Assembly: GCF_000369805.1 (NCBI RefSeq)
Contig: NZ_KB850224.1
Location: forward strand, 1,854,262 to 1,918,261
Origin: Acinetobacter sp. NIPH 2100
GTDB taxonomy: Bacteria > Pseudomonadota > Gammaproteobacteria > Pseudomonadales > Moraxellaceae
Length of the DNA: 64,000 nt
Direction of reading: 5' to 3'
Shown here: positions 41,675 through 50,797 of the stretch, piece by piece
Layout of the letters: each line of letters opens with the position of its first letter
Numbering within the stretch: position 1 is the first letter of the stretch
The notes under the pieces: generated by a model
What the model saw: the letters and a program-made list of their open reading frames with translations, nothing else
What the model was told of the DNA's origin: nothing
Databases searched by the model: none
Made by a program: the position numbers and the translations under genes

Positions 41675-42925
41675 TTATTTCATTCGAATACGCTGTGTCT
41701 TGTACGTCCCCCAACCACTTCTTAAAACTGATTTGATAAATGCCCATAAGCTACTTTCATTAGGTTTTGGATTACTTCCCTTGGCAATGCGATTAAGTTG
41801 TTGGGTATACCAAAGTACTTCCATAATCCCAAGTTGATCAATCTTTTTTATGCCTGTCTTAATTTGTTGAACTGTTTGCTTACTATTGGTTCCAGCTAAT
41901 AGATATTCGGGAGCATCAGGATCAATTGCCATCAGTCTAGCAATCCCGACTACATCAAAAGCATTTGATCCTAAAGCTTGATTCATTCCTTCGACACTTC
42001 TAAAACCACCTGTCACCATTAAAGGTGTTTTTACTTGTGCTCTAACCTTTTCAGCAAAATCAATAAAGAATGCTTCACGGGCAATAGTCGATGCTTTTTG
42101 AGGTGCTTTAGCTACTCCTGACTCATAAGTACCACCTGAAATTTCAATTAAATCAATTCCTGCTTTCGACAATGCTTTGATAGTTGCTAAAGAATCTTCT
42201 TCTGTAACCCCACCTTTTTGAAAATCTGCTGAGTTAAGCTTTATTGCAATTGGAAAATCTGCACCTACTTGTTTTCTAATCTCTGCATAGACTTCCATTA
42301 AAAACTTGCGACGTTTTTCTGGAGTACCACCCCACTCGTCATTTCTTAAATTGTGTAATGGTGATAAGAATTGATTAATCAAATAACCATGTGCAGCATG
42401 TATCTCAACACCACTAAATCCAGCCTTTTTACATATCAACGCACTACGACCAAAGCGCTGAATAATCTCTATAATCTCCTGATGAGTAGCTTCATCAGGC
42501 GTTGCAAATAAAGATTGTATTTCAGCCCCAAATGGCACTGCTGACGAAGAAATGTTTCGTACATTTAATCCTTTTGGTGATTGTTTTCCAGGATGATTGA
42601 GCTGTGCCCATAATTGAGACCCTTGCTTAGTCACGGTTTTCGCCCATTGCTGTAAAATTGCAAAATCCCGTTCATCTTCTATAACAACATTCCCAGGCTC
42701 CCCTAAAGCACGTCGGTCGATCATAATGTTGCCCGTGATAATCATGCCAATCCCTGACGCCGCCCAACGCTGGTATAGTCGTATATGCTTTTCAGTTGGG
42801 TTATTGGAATAGGTCGCTAACGTTTCACTAGTTGCTGCTTTAGCCAAACGATTTGGAATTACGAAACCATTCGGTAACGTTAAAGGCTGATTCAGTAGAT
42901 TTGTTTTTAATGGCAAGTCAGTCAT
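41675..42925 (-). CDS. NADH:flavin oxidoreductase, Old Yellow Enzyme family
   Basis: A 416-residue FMN-dependent ene-reductase-like protein. The barrel signatures are visible: Q-L-N-H-P-G-K-Q, the E-I-H-A-A-H-G-Y-L-I-N-Q-F-L-S-P segment, K-L-N-S-A-D-F, and V-T-G-G-F-R near the phosphate site. The C-terminus extends some 40 residues past the barrel, but there is no 4Fe-4S or second flavin domain as in 2,4-dienoyl-CoA reductase. It should reduce activated double bonds. The SCP2-like gene lies nine bases upstream in the same direction. Confidence 0.88.
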   Translation of the reverse strand: MTDLPLKTNLLNQPLTLPNGFVIPNRLAKAATSETLATYSNNPTEKHIRLYQRWAASGIGMIITGNIMIDRRALGEPGNVVIEDERDFAILQQWAKTVTKQGSQLWAQLNHPGKQSPKGLNVRNISSSAVPFGAEIQSLFATPDEATHQEIIEIIQRFGRSALICKKAGFSGVEIHAAHGYLINQFLSPLHNLRNDEWGGTPEKRRKFLMEVYAEIRKQVGADFPIAIKLNSADFQKGGVTEEDSLATIKALSKAGIDLIEISGGTYESGVAKAPQKASTIAREAFFIDFAEKVRAQVKTPLMVTGGFRSVEGMNQALGSNAFDVVGIARLMAIDPDAPEYLLAGTNSKQTVQQIKTGIKKIDQLGIMEVLWYTQQLNRIAKGSNPKPNESSLWAFIKSVLRSGWGTYKTQRIRMK

Positions 42926-42934
42926 GGGCTTCGC

Positions 42935-43321
42935 TCACACAGTTGAAGATGATTTAGGCTGAGGTTGAATAAAGTCGACTAGACTTTGAAACCACATGAC
43001 ATCGACAAAGTTTCCAGTAATTACCAGATACTGTGTTCTAAGGGCTGTTAAAAATGTATTGACACTATCTTTAGCTGATAGCACAGCAAAACCTGTGCTG
43101 CCATTTTTAAAAGTGAATGTAAAACTTGGGGATTTACTTCGTCCAGCATGAGACTTTATTTTGCCATTTTTGACTTCAAAATAACGCCCTTCACCACTTG
43201 CTGTTTGAATTTGAAATGTGACATTTTTGTCTTTCACATAAGCAGCACATTTTGGGTTAGTTTTCACAGCCCGTTGTAAAAGCTTAGTCAACATCCACAG
43301 TAATAACTTAAATTTCATCAT
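42935..43321 (-). CDS. SCP2 sterol-binding-like small protein
   Basis: A 128-residue protein that resembles the SCP2 lipid-binding fold: a helical start, then Y-F-E-V-K-N-G-K-I, P-S-F-T-F-T-F-K-N and a late G-N-F-V-D-V-M-W-F segment. Such proteins bind fatty acyl or sterol-like ligands. It is nine bases upstream of the ene-reductase gene and 51 bases after an alpha/beta hydrolase gene, all minus strand, so it may carry a hydrophobic substrate for these enzymes. Confidence 0.7.
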   Translation of the reverse strand: MMKFKLLLWMLTKLLQRAVKTNPKCAAYVKDKNVTFQIQTASGEGRYFEVKNGKIKSHAGRSKSPSFTFTFKNGSTGFAVLSAKDSVNTFLTALRTQYLVITGNFVDVMWFQSLVDFIQPQPKSSSTV

Positions 43322-43372
43322 TTTAGTTCTCAGTTCATCAATATATGAAGATACTTAGGGAATCCTGATGCA

Positions 43373-44236
43373 CTACTCATCTAGAAACTGTATTGCATGC
43401 TTGAGGAAACGTTCTGGGTACTGGAACTGTGCTCCATGTCCAGCATCGGGATAAATAAACAACTGAGCATTTGGAATATTAAGTGCCATCTGATAGGCAT
43501 TGATGGTAGGAATCATCACATCATCTACACCATTAAGAATAAAAGTAGGCTGCTTAATCTCGCGTAAATGCGCAAAAGGATCTTGTTCATCAAGCTTTGG
43601 TAAAAAATGCATATTGGCTTCAATCTGAGCCTGCATCACATCGACTGAACTTGCTGGATCTTGATCTTTACGTTGATGGCGACGTTGCCAGAAATCACGT
43701 CCTGCTTGAATTGCTGTTGCTGATCGACCAAAAAATAAAAATAGAAAGTCATCTTCAGACGGTACAGCACTGGTGGCATGCTTCAATACTAAAGCAGCAA
43801 CATCAGGATCATCACCTCTAGCTTTTCCACCTCGAGGAGCTGTCCCTAAGAGCATTAATTTTCTAACTAATTCAGGGTGACGACGTACCAAATCTTGTGC
43901 TTGAAAGCCACCTAAAGAGAAGCCGAGTAAATCAACTTGTTTCAGACCTAATGCTCGAATCACCGCTGCTGCATCATCGGCCATTTCTTCAATCCGAGTT
44001 CGAGGTTGTCCAGTCGATGAAGCGATTCCCCGTCCATTGAATAAAATAACTTCTCGGTCCGCTGCTAATCCATCTGTAATAAATGGATCCCAGTTGTCTA
44101 AACCACCACGAAAATGTTGTAGAAAAAACAAAGGCGGTTGCTGTGTATTTGCATTACCCCATCTACGGTAAGCAAATTTGGCTCCATCAACTTCTATAAA
44201 TTGTGTTTCAGTGGTTTGATGATTAATTGTGGTCAT
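43373..44236 (-). CDS. cytoplasmic alpha/beta hydrolase
   Basis: A 287-residue alpha/beta hydrolase. The nucleophile elbow is G-F-S-L-G-G, the acid lies in G-V-D-D-V-M-I-P and the histidine in D-A-G-H-G-A-Q-F. No signal peptide. It is a close paralogue of the next gene upstream: blocks such as L-D-N-W-D-P, E-E-M-A-D-D-A and P-D-A-G-H-G are shared in the same order. Substrate unknown; esters or lactones are typical. Confidence 0.87.
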   Translation of the reverse strand: MTTINHQTTETQFIEVDGAKFAYRRWGNANTQQPPLFFLQHFRGGLDNWDPFITDGLAADREVILFNGRGIASSTGQPRTRIEEMADDAAAVIRALGLKQVDLLGFSLGGFQAQDLVRRHPELVRKLMLLGTAPRGGKARGDDPDVAALVLKHATSAVPSEDDFLFLFFGRSATAIQAGRDFWQRRHQRKDQDPASSVDVMQAQIEANMHFLPKLDEQDPFAHLREIKQPTFILNGVDDVMIPTINAYQMALNIPNAQLFIYPDAGHGAQFQYPERFLKHAIQFLDE

Positions 44237-44273
44237 TGTCGTTATCCCATTTTATACATAACTAAGTTGAAAT

Positions 44274-45287
44274 TTACTTCGCCAAAAAAGCTAAAGATTG
44301 CTTTACGAAATCTTGATGAAACTGAAAAACTCCACCGTGTCCTGCATCTGGATAGATGATGAGCGTGCTATTTGGAAGGCGTTTTGCCAAATCATAAGTA
44401 TTTACAGTGGGTACCATTCGATCATGATCACCATTAGCAACTAAGACAGGTTGCTGAATGATAGAAAGATCAGCTGGTTTCTTATTTCCCCATTTTTTTA
44501 ATGCTTTTAGTTGAGCACGATAAGCCGAAATGGTGATTTCTTTGTCACGATTTTCAGTACGTTCATTAATCCGTTCAACAAACTGTTTCGCAGCTACTTT
44601 GCCATTGTCTGTGCGCGTAAAAAATAAATAGACCTTAGGGTCTTGCCAAGTGGCTAGACCTCGGACTAAATCCCAATTAGAAACTCGTCCAACTGTACTA
44701 ATTCCAATTCCACCTGCAGGGCCAGTTCCCGATAAAATCATTTTACGGATCAATTTTGGTTGTTTAAGAACGATTTCCTGTGAAATCATACCTCCCATTG
44801 AAAAGCCAAATAAATCAACTTTGTTGAAACCTTTTGCTTGAATAAAGGTAATTGCATCATCTGCCATTTGCTCAATCGACTGAGTAGGTTTACCTGTAGA
44901 AGCACCAACACCTCGGTTATCAAAAACCACCACATGATGTTTTGCGGCAATTCCATCAATAATTCTTGGATCCCAATTGTCTAATACAGCAGCTAAATGA
45001 TTCAGAAAAATAATAGGTGTTCTACCATTTTGTTGACCATATTCTCTGTAGGCGAAATTAACTCCACCAGCATTTATAAATTGAGTGGGTACATTCGTCC
45101 AATTCGTAGCTAACAGAGGATTTTGAACAGCTTGCTGATTGATAATAATTTTTTTTGACAGGTCTTCACCTTTAGCCACCGAGTCACTAAAAGAGATCGA
45201 TGCCACTGTTTCGGCTTGAGTTAATGGCGAAATAAAAACAGAGACCACCGTCAATCCCATCGCAATTGTATTTAATAAAAAATTCAT
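44274..45287 (-). CDS. exported alpha/beta hydrolase, paralogue of its neighbour
   Basis: A 337-residue hydrolase from ATG 45287, chosen because GAGG lies eight bases upstream and a signal peptide follows (hydrophobic 3-20, then P-L-T-Q-A-E). Nucleophile elbow G-F-S-M-G-G, acid in N-G-D-H-D-R-M-V, histidine in D-A-G-H-G-G. It is strongly similar along its length to the cytoplasmic hydrolase 37 bp downstream, so the pair came from a duplication in which one copy has an export signal. Confidence 0.87.
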   Translation of the reverse strand: MNFLLNTIAMGLTVVSVFISPLTQAETVASISFSDSVAKGEDLSKKIIINQQAVQNPLLATNWTNVPTQFINAGGVNFAYREYGQQNGRTPIIFLNHLAAVLDNWDPRIIDGIAAKHHVVVFDNRGVGASTGKPTQSIEQMADDAITFIQAKGFNKVDLFGFSMGGMISQEIVLKQPKLIRKMILSGTGPAGGIGISTVGRVSNWDLVRGLATWQDPKVYLFFTRTDNGKVAAKQFVERINERTENRDKEITISAYRAQLKALKKWGNKKPADLSIIQQPVLVANGDHDRMVPTVNTYDLAKRLPNSTLIIYPDAGHGGVFQFHQDFVKQSLAFLAK

Positions 45288-45521
45288 TTTTTCATCCTCA
45301 GGATTAATGCATTGAGCTGATTTCACTGAGTTTTATGAATTTTTTCTTAAATCAAGAAAATAAAAAATAAAATCAGTATCAATTTAATACTAACCATACA
45401 TCAGCAAAAACACGTTGTCACTATCTTTTTAGTAGTAACTATTTTATTTTTAGATTATGATCAAAACATCAAGGTGAAATTGGTCATTCCATCACCGACC
45501 TATTGCAAGTGAGAAAATTGT

Positions 45522-46325
45522 ATGACGAGTAAAGTAGTTCTTATTACGGGTGCATCTTCTGGTATTGGTTTAGCAACAGCAGACCTTTTACATGAAGCAG
45601 GTTTTATTGTTTATGGTACGAGTCGACGTGCGAGTGATTCATCCCAATATAAATTCCATCTGATTGAGCTAGATGTAAATAATGAAAGTTCGGTTCAGCA
45701 TGCAATTGAGAAAGTGATTCAGAATGAAGGTCGAATTGATGTTTTGATCAATAATGCAGGATTCGCAATTGCACCCGCTGGCGCGGAAGAAAGTTCAATG
45801 CAACAAGCTCAAGCTATTTTTGATACCAACTTCTTTGGTGTTGTCCGAATGACCCGAGCAGTCCTTCCAGTGATGCGTGAGCAAAAAGCAGGACTGATTC
45901 TGAACATCAGCTCTGTTTTAGGACTTATGCCAATGCCCTTCGGTGCGCTTTATTCCGCATCAAAACATGCACTTGAAGGTTATTCAGAGTCTTTAGACCA
46001 TGAATTGAGAACACAAGGCATTCGTGTTTCATTGATTGAACCTGCTTACACCAAAACTTCATTAGGCATAAATTTACTAGAAGCAGATGCAAAAGTCTCA
46101 GCATATGACGACATTCGTGAGAAGCTCCATCAACACATGATAAAAGCAATTAATAAGTCAGATGATCCGGGTGTTGTTGCCAAGACGATTTTAACGGTAA
46201 TCAACAGTAAAAACATTTTGCCTCGTTATACATCAGGCAAGACAGCAAGACACTTAAAGAATTTACGAAAATTTGCCCCAGTAAAGATCTTTGACACATT
46301 GATTCAACGCAGTTTGAAAGTTTAA
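45522..46325 (+). CDS. short-chain dehydrogenase/reductase
   Basis: A 267-residue classical SDR. Cofactor motif T-G-A-S-S-G-I-G at 9-16, N-N-A-G-F-A near 83, catalytic S (I-S-S-V) and Y-x3-K (Y-S-A-S-K near 153-157). It should oxidise or reduce an alcohol or ketone with NAD(P). It starts 234 bp from the divergent exported hydrolase gene and is followed by the MDR gene after 56 bp. Confidence 0.9.
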   Translation: MTSKVVLITGASSGIGLATADLLHEAGFIVYGTSRRASDSSQYKFHLIELDVNNESSVQHAIEKVIQNEGRIDVLINNAGFAIAPAGAEESSMQQAQAIFDTNFFGVVRMTRAVLPVMREQKAGLILNISSVLGLMPMPFGALYSASKHALEGYSESLDHELRTQGIRVSLIEPAYTKTSLGINLLEADAKVSAYDDIREKLHQHMIKAINKSDDPGVVAKTILTVINSKNILPRYTSGKTARHLKNLRKFAPVKIFDTLIQRSLKV

Positions 46326-46381
46326 CCCAACTTAATAAATCCATTTCTAACGATTAAAAAAGAAATATATAGAGGTCCCAA

Positions 46382-47380
46382 ATGAAAGCAGCCTATATTA
46401 AACGTTATGGCAAAATTGATGATATACAGCTAGATGAACAGCCTAAACCATCCATTACAGAAAATGCTGTGCTTGTTAAGGTTCATGCAGCAAGCATTAA
46501 TCCCCTTGACTTACGAGTACTAGAAGGTGAATTCAAAGCGATTTTACCTGTTAAATTTCCATTTATTTTAGGTAATGACTTTGCAGGAGTAGTTGCTCAA
46601 GTTGGTTCAAATGTTACTCAGTTTAAAGTCGGTGATGAAGTCTATGCCAAGACAGATTTGAATGGGGCTTTTGCCGAATACACCATCGTTCAGCAATCGT
46701 CACTTGCACTAAAACCTCAAAATATTTCAATGGAGCATGCTGCATCACTACCGCTTGTATCCTTGACCGCATGGCAAGCATTAGTAGAAATTGCAAAGCT
46801 TAGGTCTGGCCAAAAAGTATTGATTCATGCTGGCTCAGGTGGTGTAGGATCGATTGCAATTCAGCTTGCTAAACATCTAGGTGCAACTGTTTCTACAACG
46901 ACAAGTGGTAAAAATACTCGCTGGGTTAGAGAACTAGGTGCTGATATTATTATTGACTACAAAACAATGGATTTTGAGCAAGAACTGAAAGACTATGATG
47001 TGGTCTTAGATACTCAAGGTGGAAAAACCTTAGAGAAATCATTAAATGTTGTAAAGCGTGGTGGTCGTATTATCAGTATTTCAGGGCCACCTGACCGTGC
47101 TTTTGCTGAAGCAATTAAAGCAAATTGGTTACTAAAATTTATCATTCCGCTTCTAAGTTGGTCCATTCGTAATAAAGCGAAAAAAAGAGACATTACCTAT
47201 TCATTTTTATTCATGCAACCAAATGGATCTCAGCTATCTCAAATAGCCGAACTTGTTGAGGCTGGGAAAATTAAACCTATCATTGATAAAGAATATCCAT
47301 TCTCACAAATGAATGAAGCTCTTCAATATGTAAATACTGGACGAACTAAAGGTAAGGTTGTCTTAAAAATGGCTAAATAA
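46382..47380 (+). CDS. MDR-family NADP-dependent oxidoreductase
   Basis: A 332-residue medium-chain reductase of the zinc-free quinone-oxidoreductase type. N-terminal GroES-like part with S-I-N-P-L-D, then the dinucleotide motif H-A-G-S-G-G-V-G-S-I near 150-159, and G-G-R-I-I-S-I. No zinc-binding cysteine cluster. AGGTCCC lies just upstream of the start. Together with the SDR, the ene-reductase and the hydrolases it suggests handling of carbonyl or alkene compounds. Confidence 0.88.
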   Translation: MKAAYIKRYGKIDDIQLDEQPKPSITENAVLVKVHAASINPLDLRVLEGEFKAILPVKFPFILGNDFAGVVAQVGSNVTQFKVGDEVYAKTDLNGAFAEYTIVQQSSLALKPQNISMEHAASLPLVSLTAWQALVEIAKLRSGQKVLIHAGSGGVGSIAIQLAKHLGATVSTTTSGKNTRWVRELGADIIIDYKTMDFEQELKDYDVVLDTQGGKTLEKSLNVVKRGGRIISISGPPDRAFAEAIKANWLLKFIIPLLSWSIRNKAKKRDITYSFLFMQPNGSQLSQIAELVEAGKIKPIIDKEYPFSQMNEALQYVNTGRTKGKVVLKMAK

Positions 47381-47400
47381 ATTCAGGAAAAAGAGAAACA

Positions 47401-47421
47401 AGGCATCTTTTGATGCCTTTT
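47401..47421 (+). terminator. rho-independent terminator
   Basis: AGGCATC pairs with GATGCCT around a short loop and is followed by TTTTC, just after the MDR gene. Confidence 0.85.
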
Positions 47422-48078
47422 CTTCAATATAGGAGTATAGGCTTCAATCAAATGAAAGAACTTATGGTTTTACAAGCCCTTGTACAATTAGTTTTAACAA
47501 AATGCTTAGATCCATGAATCATTATGTCCTATAAACATAGTGAATTAAATGAAAAATCTTTATTGATAAAAGTAGTTTTAAAGAATAAATGAGAGCTTAA
47601 TTTATTTTTGAAACATTTGCTTCAGGTAATTGAATACATTGATTATAAAAATGACAACTTATGTGTCGTAAACTGCTAACGTTCTTTGTCATTAAAAGCT
47701 TTAAGCTATTGATTATTAGGTTACAGGAATAGCAATTTATGTGTCGCATGACGTCCATTCCCTGACCACTATTCAATAACTTAAGTGATTTCTATTTTAT
47801 TAAAAGAATATGATAAGTTGACCTTTGGAATACTTCATAAACTTTACTATGTTTGCCCTTAAGACAATTCATTTAGAAAAGAAAGTCTCAAACCAAAATT
47901 AAATTATTCTGTTATTTGATCTAGATTCGTCTTGTCCATGTTTGTACCCTATGCTTTACACAGTATAGGAAGATAAGCTGTACTTTTTTATATGTTAATT
48001 ACTTTTAAATTCCAGCTCTCTCATTTTCTAACTCCCTCAGGTTATAATAATGGACTCCAAAAATATTGTTGATCTATT
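47422..48078. other. gene-free stretch of about 650 bp
   Basis: No open frame above about 20 codons looks coding. The decamer TTATGTGTCG occurs twice (47659 and 47738 region), and a small inverted pair CCTAT/ATAGG lies at about 47950-47970. The stretch may be a decayed gene or long regulatory spacer. Confidence 0.5.
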
Positions 48079-48315
48079 ATGAACACTTCCAATGACCCTT
48101 TACACGGTAAAAAACTTGCTGACATTTTGGATGAGTTATTGGATTACTACGGTGGATTTAAAGGCTTAAGTCGTAAAATTGAAATTAGATGTTTTTGTAT
48201 AGATCCAAGTGTTAAATCATCATTGCGATTCTTACGCACCACACCATGGGCACGTGAAAAAGTAGAAAACTTATATTTGTATGTTTTACGCCAAAAAGCC
48301 AAACAGAAATCGTAG
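48079..48315 (+). CDS. VF530-family DNA-binding-like protein
   Basis: A 78-residue protein of the VF530 (DUF2132) family. The full signature is present: D-P-L-H-G-K-K-L at 6-13, Y-Y-G-G-F-K-G-L, and D-P-S-V-K-S-S-L-R-F-L-R-T-T-P-W-A-R. Structure-based work suggested a DNA-binding fold, but a cellular role is not known to me. It is a single-gene unit. Confidence 0.93.
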   Translation: MNTSNDPLHGKKLADILDELLDYYGGFKGLSRKIEIRCFCIDPSVKSSLRFLRTTPWAREKVENLYLYVLRQKAKQKS

Positions 48316-48332
48316 CCTCAGCATTTTAATTA

Positions 48333-48350
48333 GTGGTGGACTGCCACCAC
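48333..48350. terminator. short GC-rich hairpin after the VF530 gene
   Basis: GTGGTGG (48333-48339) pairs with CCACCAC (48344-48350) around ACTG. There is no clear T run, so its function as a terminator is tentative. Confidence 0.5.
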
Positions 48351-48461
48351 TCTCCTAGATAAATTTAGTCTATTCTTGAGGCCTTTTTAGTAGGAAAATT
48401 TGTATTCATAGCTAGGTTCATGAACCAAATATTTTATAAATTATAATTTTAATGCTCGAAG

Positions 48462-48499
48462 CAATTAAATTTATTGTTTATTAAACATAAATTTAATTG
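48462..48499. promoter_or_regulatory. 12-bp perfect inverted repeat upstream of mdcR
   Basis: CAATTAAATTTA (48462-48473) and its exact complement (48488-48499) with a 14-base spacer. It ends 90 bp before the mdcR start. It could be an operator, or part of the AT-rich promoter. Confidence 0.45.
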
Positions 48500-48589
48500 T
48501 GAATTAGATTCTAGGTGAACATAAGTAAAATAGTATATCTGAGACTTTATCTATATAATTGTTTTTATTATTTTAATTTAGATAATTTT

Positions 48590-49510
48590 ATGAAAATAGA
48601 AGAAGAACTGACCCTCAAAAAGATCCAAATTTTTTTGGCTTTTATGCGTCATGGAAATTTATCCAAAGCGGCCGATGAGATGCAAATAAGTAATGTCAGT
48701 GTGCATAAGGCGCTCCATTCTTTAGAAAGTGCTTTACGCTGCCCTTTATTTAAGAATGAAGGAAGAAACTTGATTCCACTGAAAAGTGCCTATGTCTTGC
48801 AAGAGCATTCACAGAAACTTATTCAGGATATGATTGTCACGGTAAATAAAACCCGTGAGGCAGCTGGCTTTGCTACAAAAATATTGAATTTGGGCTCTCT
48901 CTATTCCCTTACTGTGAATACGATTCCAAATGTAATTAGTGGCTTAAAGTTAAGACGTGGTGAGTTGGATATTCAGCTCCTGCTGAGTTCAAATTTGGAC
49001 TTGGTAAAGAAACTAAAATCCACTGAATTAGATGCCATTATTGTCGCTCTGAATGACACCACCAATGACGCTGACTTTGAAACACTTCCGATGTTTCAAG
49101 ATGATATTTATTTGGCTGTAAATAAAAATTCTCCATTGGCTTTAATGAATGAAGCGGATCTCACGACGTTAAAGGATGAAAAGTTTTTAACGCTTTCCAA
49201 AGGTTTTGCAACCCGTAATGATTCAGATATCTTGTTCGAAAAAGCAGGAATTGACCCAAAAGTATTTTTACAAGTCAGTGACATTTTTACTTTGGTTAGC
49301 ATGGTGAGTACAGGTGTTGGTCTTGCCTTGTTACCTGGTCGTATTTCAACGATCTATGAAAGTTCAGTTAAGCTCATTCCTTTGAAAGCACCCTTCCAAA
49401 TTAAACAAGAAATTGGTTTGGTTTTTCTAAAAAGTAAAGAACGTGATCCAAACCTACTTGCATTAATTGCAGAATGCCGTATGTTTTCCAAAAGATTTTT
49501 AGAAATGTAA
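48590..49510 (+). CDS. mdcR: LysR-family regulator of malonate catabolism
   Basis: A 306-residue LysR regulator from ATG 48590; the frame is open to a GTG at 48515 but those 25 residues precede the normal LysR start. The helix-turn-helix covers about 8-65 (L-S-K-A-A-D-E-M-Q-I-S, V-H-K-A-L-H-S-L-E), followed by an effector domain. It faces the end of the mdc/mad operon, converging on madM, and is expected to activate mdcA transcription with malonate or malonyl-CoA as effector. Confidence 0.85.
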   Translation: MKIEEELTLKKIQIFLAFMRHGNLSKAADEMQISNVSVHKALHSLESALRCPLFKNEGRNLIPLKSAYVLQEHSQKLIQDMIVTVNKTREAAGFATKILNLGSLYSLTVNTIPNVISGLKLRRGELDIQLLLSSNLDLVKKLKSTELDAIIVALNDTTNDADFETLPMFQDDIYLAVNKNSPLALMNEADLTTLKDEKFLTLSKGFATRNDSDILFEKAGIDPKVFLQVSDIFTLVSMVSTGVGLALLPGRISTIYESSVKLIPLKAPFQIKQEIGLVFLKSKERDPNLLALIAECRMFSKRFLEM

Positions 49511-49543
49511 AAAAGCCCTGCATACATTTGATGAAGGGCTTTT
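49511..49543. terminator. bidirectional terminator between mdcR and madM
   Basis: AAAAGCCCT (49511-49519) pairs with AGGGCTTTT (49535-49543). It starts right after the mdcR stop and ends 14 bp before the madM stop. Confidence 0.88.
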
Positions 49544-49556
49544 CAAATATAAATGC

Positions 49557-50324
49557 TTAGCTGCCAAGCAAAGCTTTAACGGTAAAAAACAAGATTGTTG
49601 GTCCCATTAAGCAGCCTAGACCAGTATGGAATGTTGCAGTTAATGCACCATAAGGAACTAAACGGCGATCTGTTGCTGCCAATCCAGCAGACACACCACT
49701 TACTGTGCCCGCCAGCCCACCAAAAATCATTGCTGAACGAGGATTATCGAGCCCCATAAATTTCGCAGTCATCGGTGTCGAAACCATGACACAAATTGCT
49801 TTTACCAAACCAGTGGCAATTGAAAGCGCAATAACTTCTGAACTTGCTCCAATCGCTGCGCCAGTAACAGGTCCAACGATATAGGTAACAGCCCCTGCAC
49901 CAATCGTGGTAATACTTACAGCATCACGATAACCGAAAATCCATGCAAAGATACATCCAACTATGAAGGGTAATATGGTGCCTAAAAGTAGTGAGAATGC
50001 ACCAATAAACCCTGCCTTTTTAGCTTCTGTTGCTTGTACTTCAAATGCTGTTGCGACAATTGTAAAATCTCGCAACATCGCACCGCCCATTAAGCCAATA
50101 CCAGAGAATAAGGCAATATCGGTAATCCCTTTTTCACCGCCTGTAACGGTTCCACCCACCCACGCCAATATCAAACCAATAATGATTGCAATTGCAGAGG
50201 CATGCACACGACCATTGGTTAAATATTTTGATAATTTAGTGGATAACCACATAATTAAGGCAATGAGTGCAAATGCTGTAATCAAGCCCAAATGCGTTAA
50301 ATCCTTTAATAGCATCTCAACCAT
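49557..50324 (-). CDS. madM: malonate transporter subunit MadM
   Basis: A 255-residue inner-membrane protein with about eight spans, the larger subunit of the two-component malonate:sodium symporter. Blocks such as G-L-I-L-A-W-V-G-G-T-V-T-G-G and A-V-T-Y-I-V-G-P-V-T-G-A match MadM. It overlaps madL by eight bases and is the last gene of the malonate operon. Confidence 0.93.
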   Translation of the reverse strand: MVEMLLKDLTHLGLITAFALIALIMWLSTKLSKYLTNGRVHASAIAIIIGLILAWVGGTVTGGEKGITDIALFSGIGLMGGAMLRDFTIVATAFEVQATEAKKAGFIGAFSLLLGTILPFIVGCIFAWIFGYRDAVSITTIGAGAVTYIVGPVTGAAIGASSEVIALSIATGLVKAICVMVSTPMTAKFMGLDNPRSAMIFGGLAGTVSGVSAGLAATDRRLVPYGALTATFHTGLGCLMGPTILFFTVKALLGS

Positions 50325-50739
50325 GAGCTTTGCCTCCTACCCTTGTTAATGTGCTGATTTCTTCTTTTGGTAAAGGCGTGCCTTTTTTATAGCGACTTAA
50401 GGCTGCAATTGTGATAGTGCATAGTACTACAGAAAAAATTGCGGCTAAAACGGCCATATGTCCACTTGTAATCGCAGAAACAACATTTTGCTGTGCTGCC
50501 ATTGCAACTACAACTGGGATATACATCATGCCCCAAAAGACCACACCTTTTTCTGTATCGACATTCATCAGACCACGTTTGTCCATCCATAAACGAATAC
50601 AAATCAGTAGGATCATCGCAATACCGACACCGCCAACATTTGAGGATACGCCTAACAGAACACCTAGAGCATCGCCAATTATGACGCCTACCAGCGTACA
50701 TAAGGCGAGTAAACCAACGCCATAAATAATCATTTTCAA
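50317..50739 (-). CDS. madL: malonate transporter subunit MadL
   Basis: A 140-residue membrane protein with four spans, the small subunit of the malonate transporter. It starts M-K-M-I-I-Y-G-V-G-L-L-A and contains G-D-A-L-G-V-L-L-G-V-S-S-N-V-G-G-V-G, as in MadL. It lies 58 bp after mdcH, the largest gap inside the operon. Confidence 0.93.
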   Translation of the reverse strand: MKMIIYGVGLLALCTLVGVIIGDALGVLLGVSSNVGGVGIAMILLICIRLWMDKRGLMNVDTEKGVVFWGMMYIPVVVAMAAQQNVVSAITSGHMAVLAAIFSVVLCTITIAALSRYKKGTPLPKEEISTLTRVGGKAHG

Positions 50740-50797
50740 TTTCCTCTATCCATTGAGTGACTTCATTTATTTTTGATTTTGTTTATGCAAAATTACC

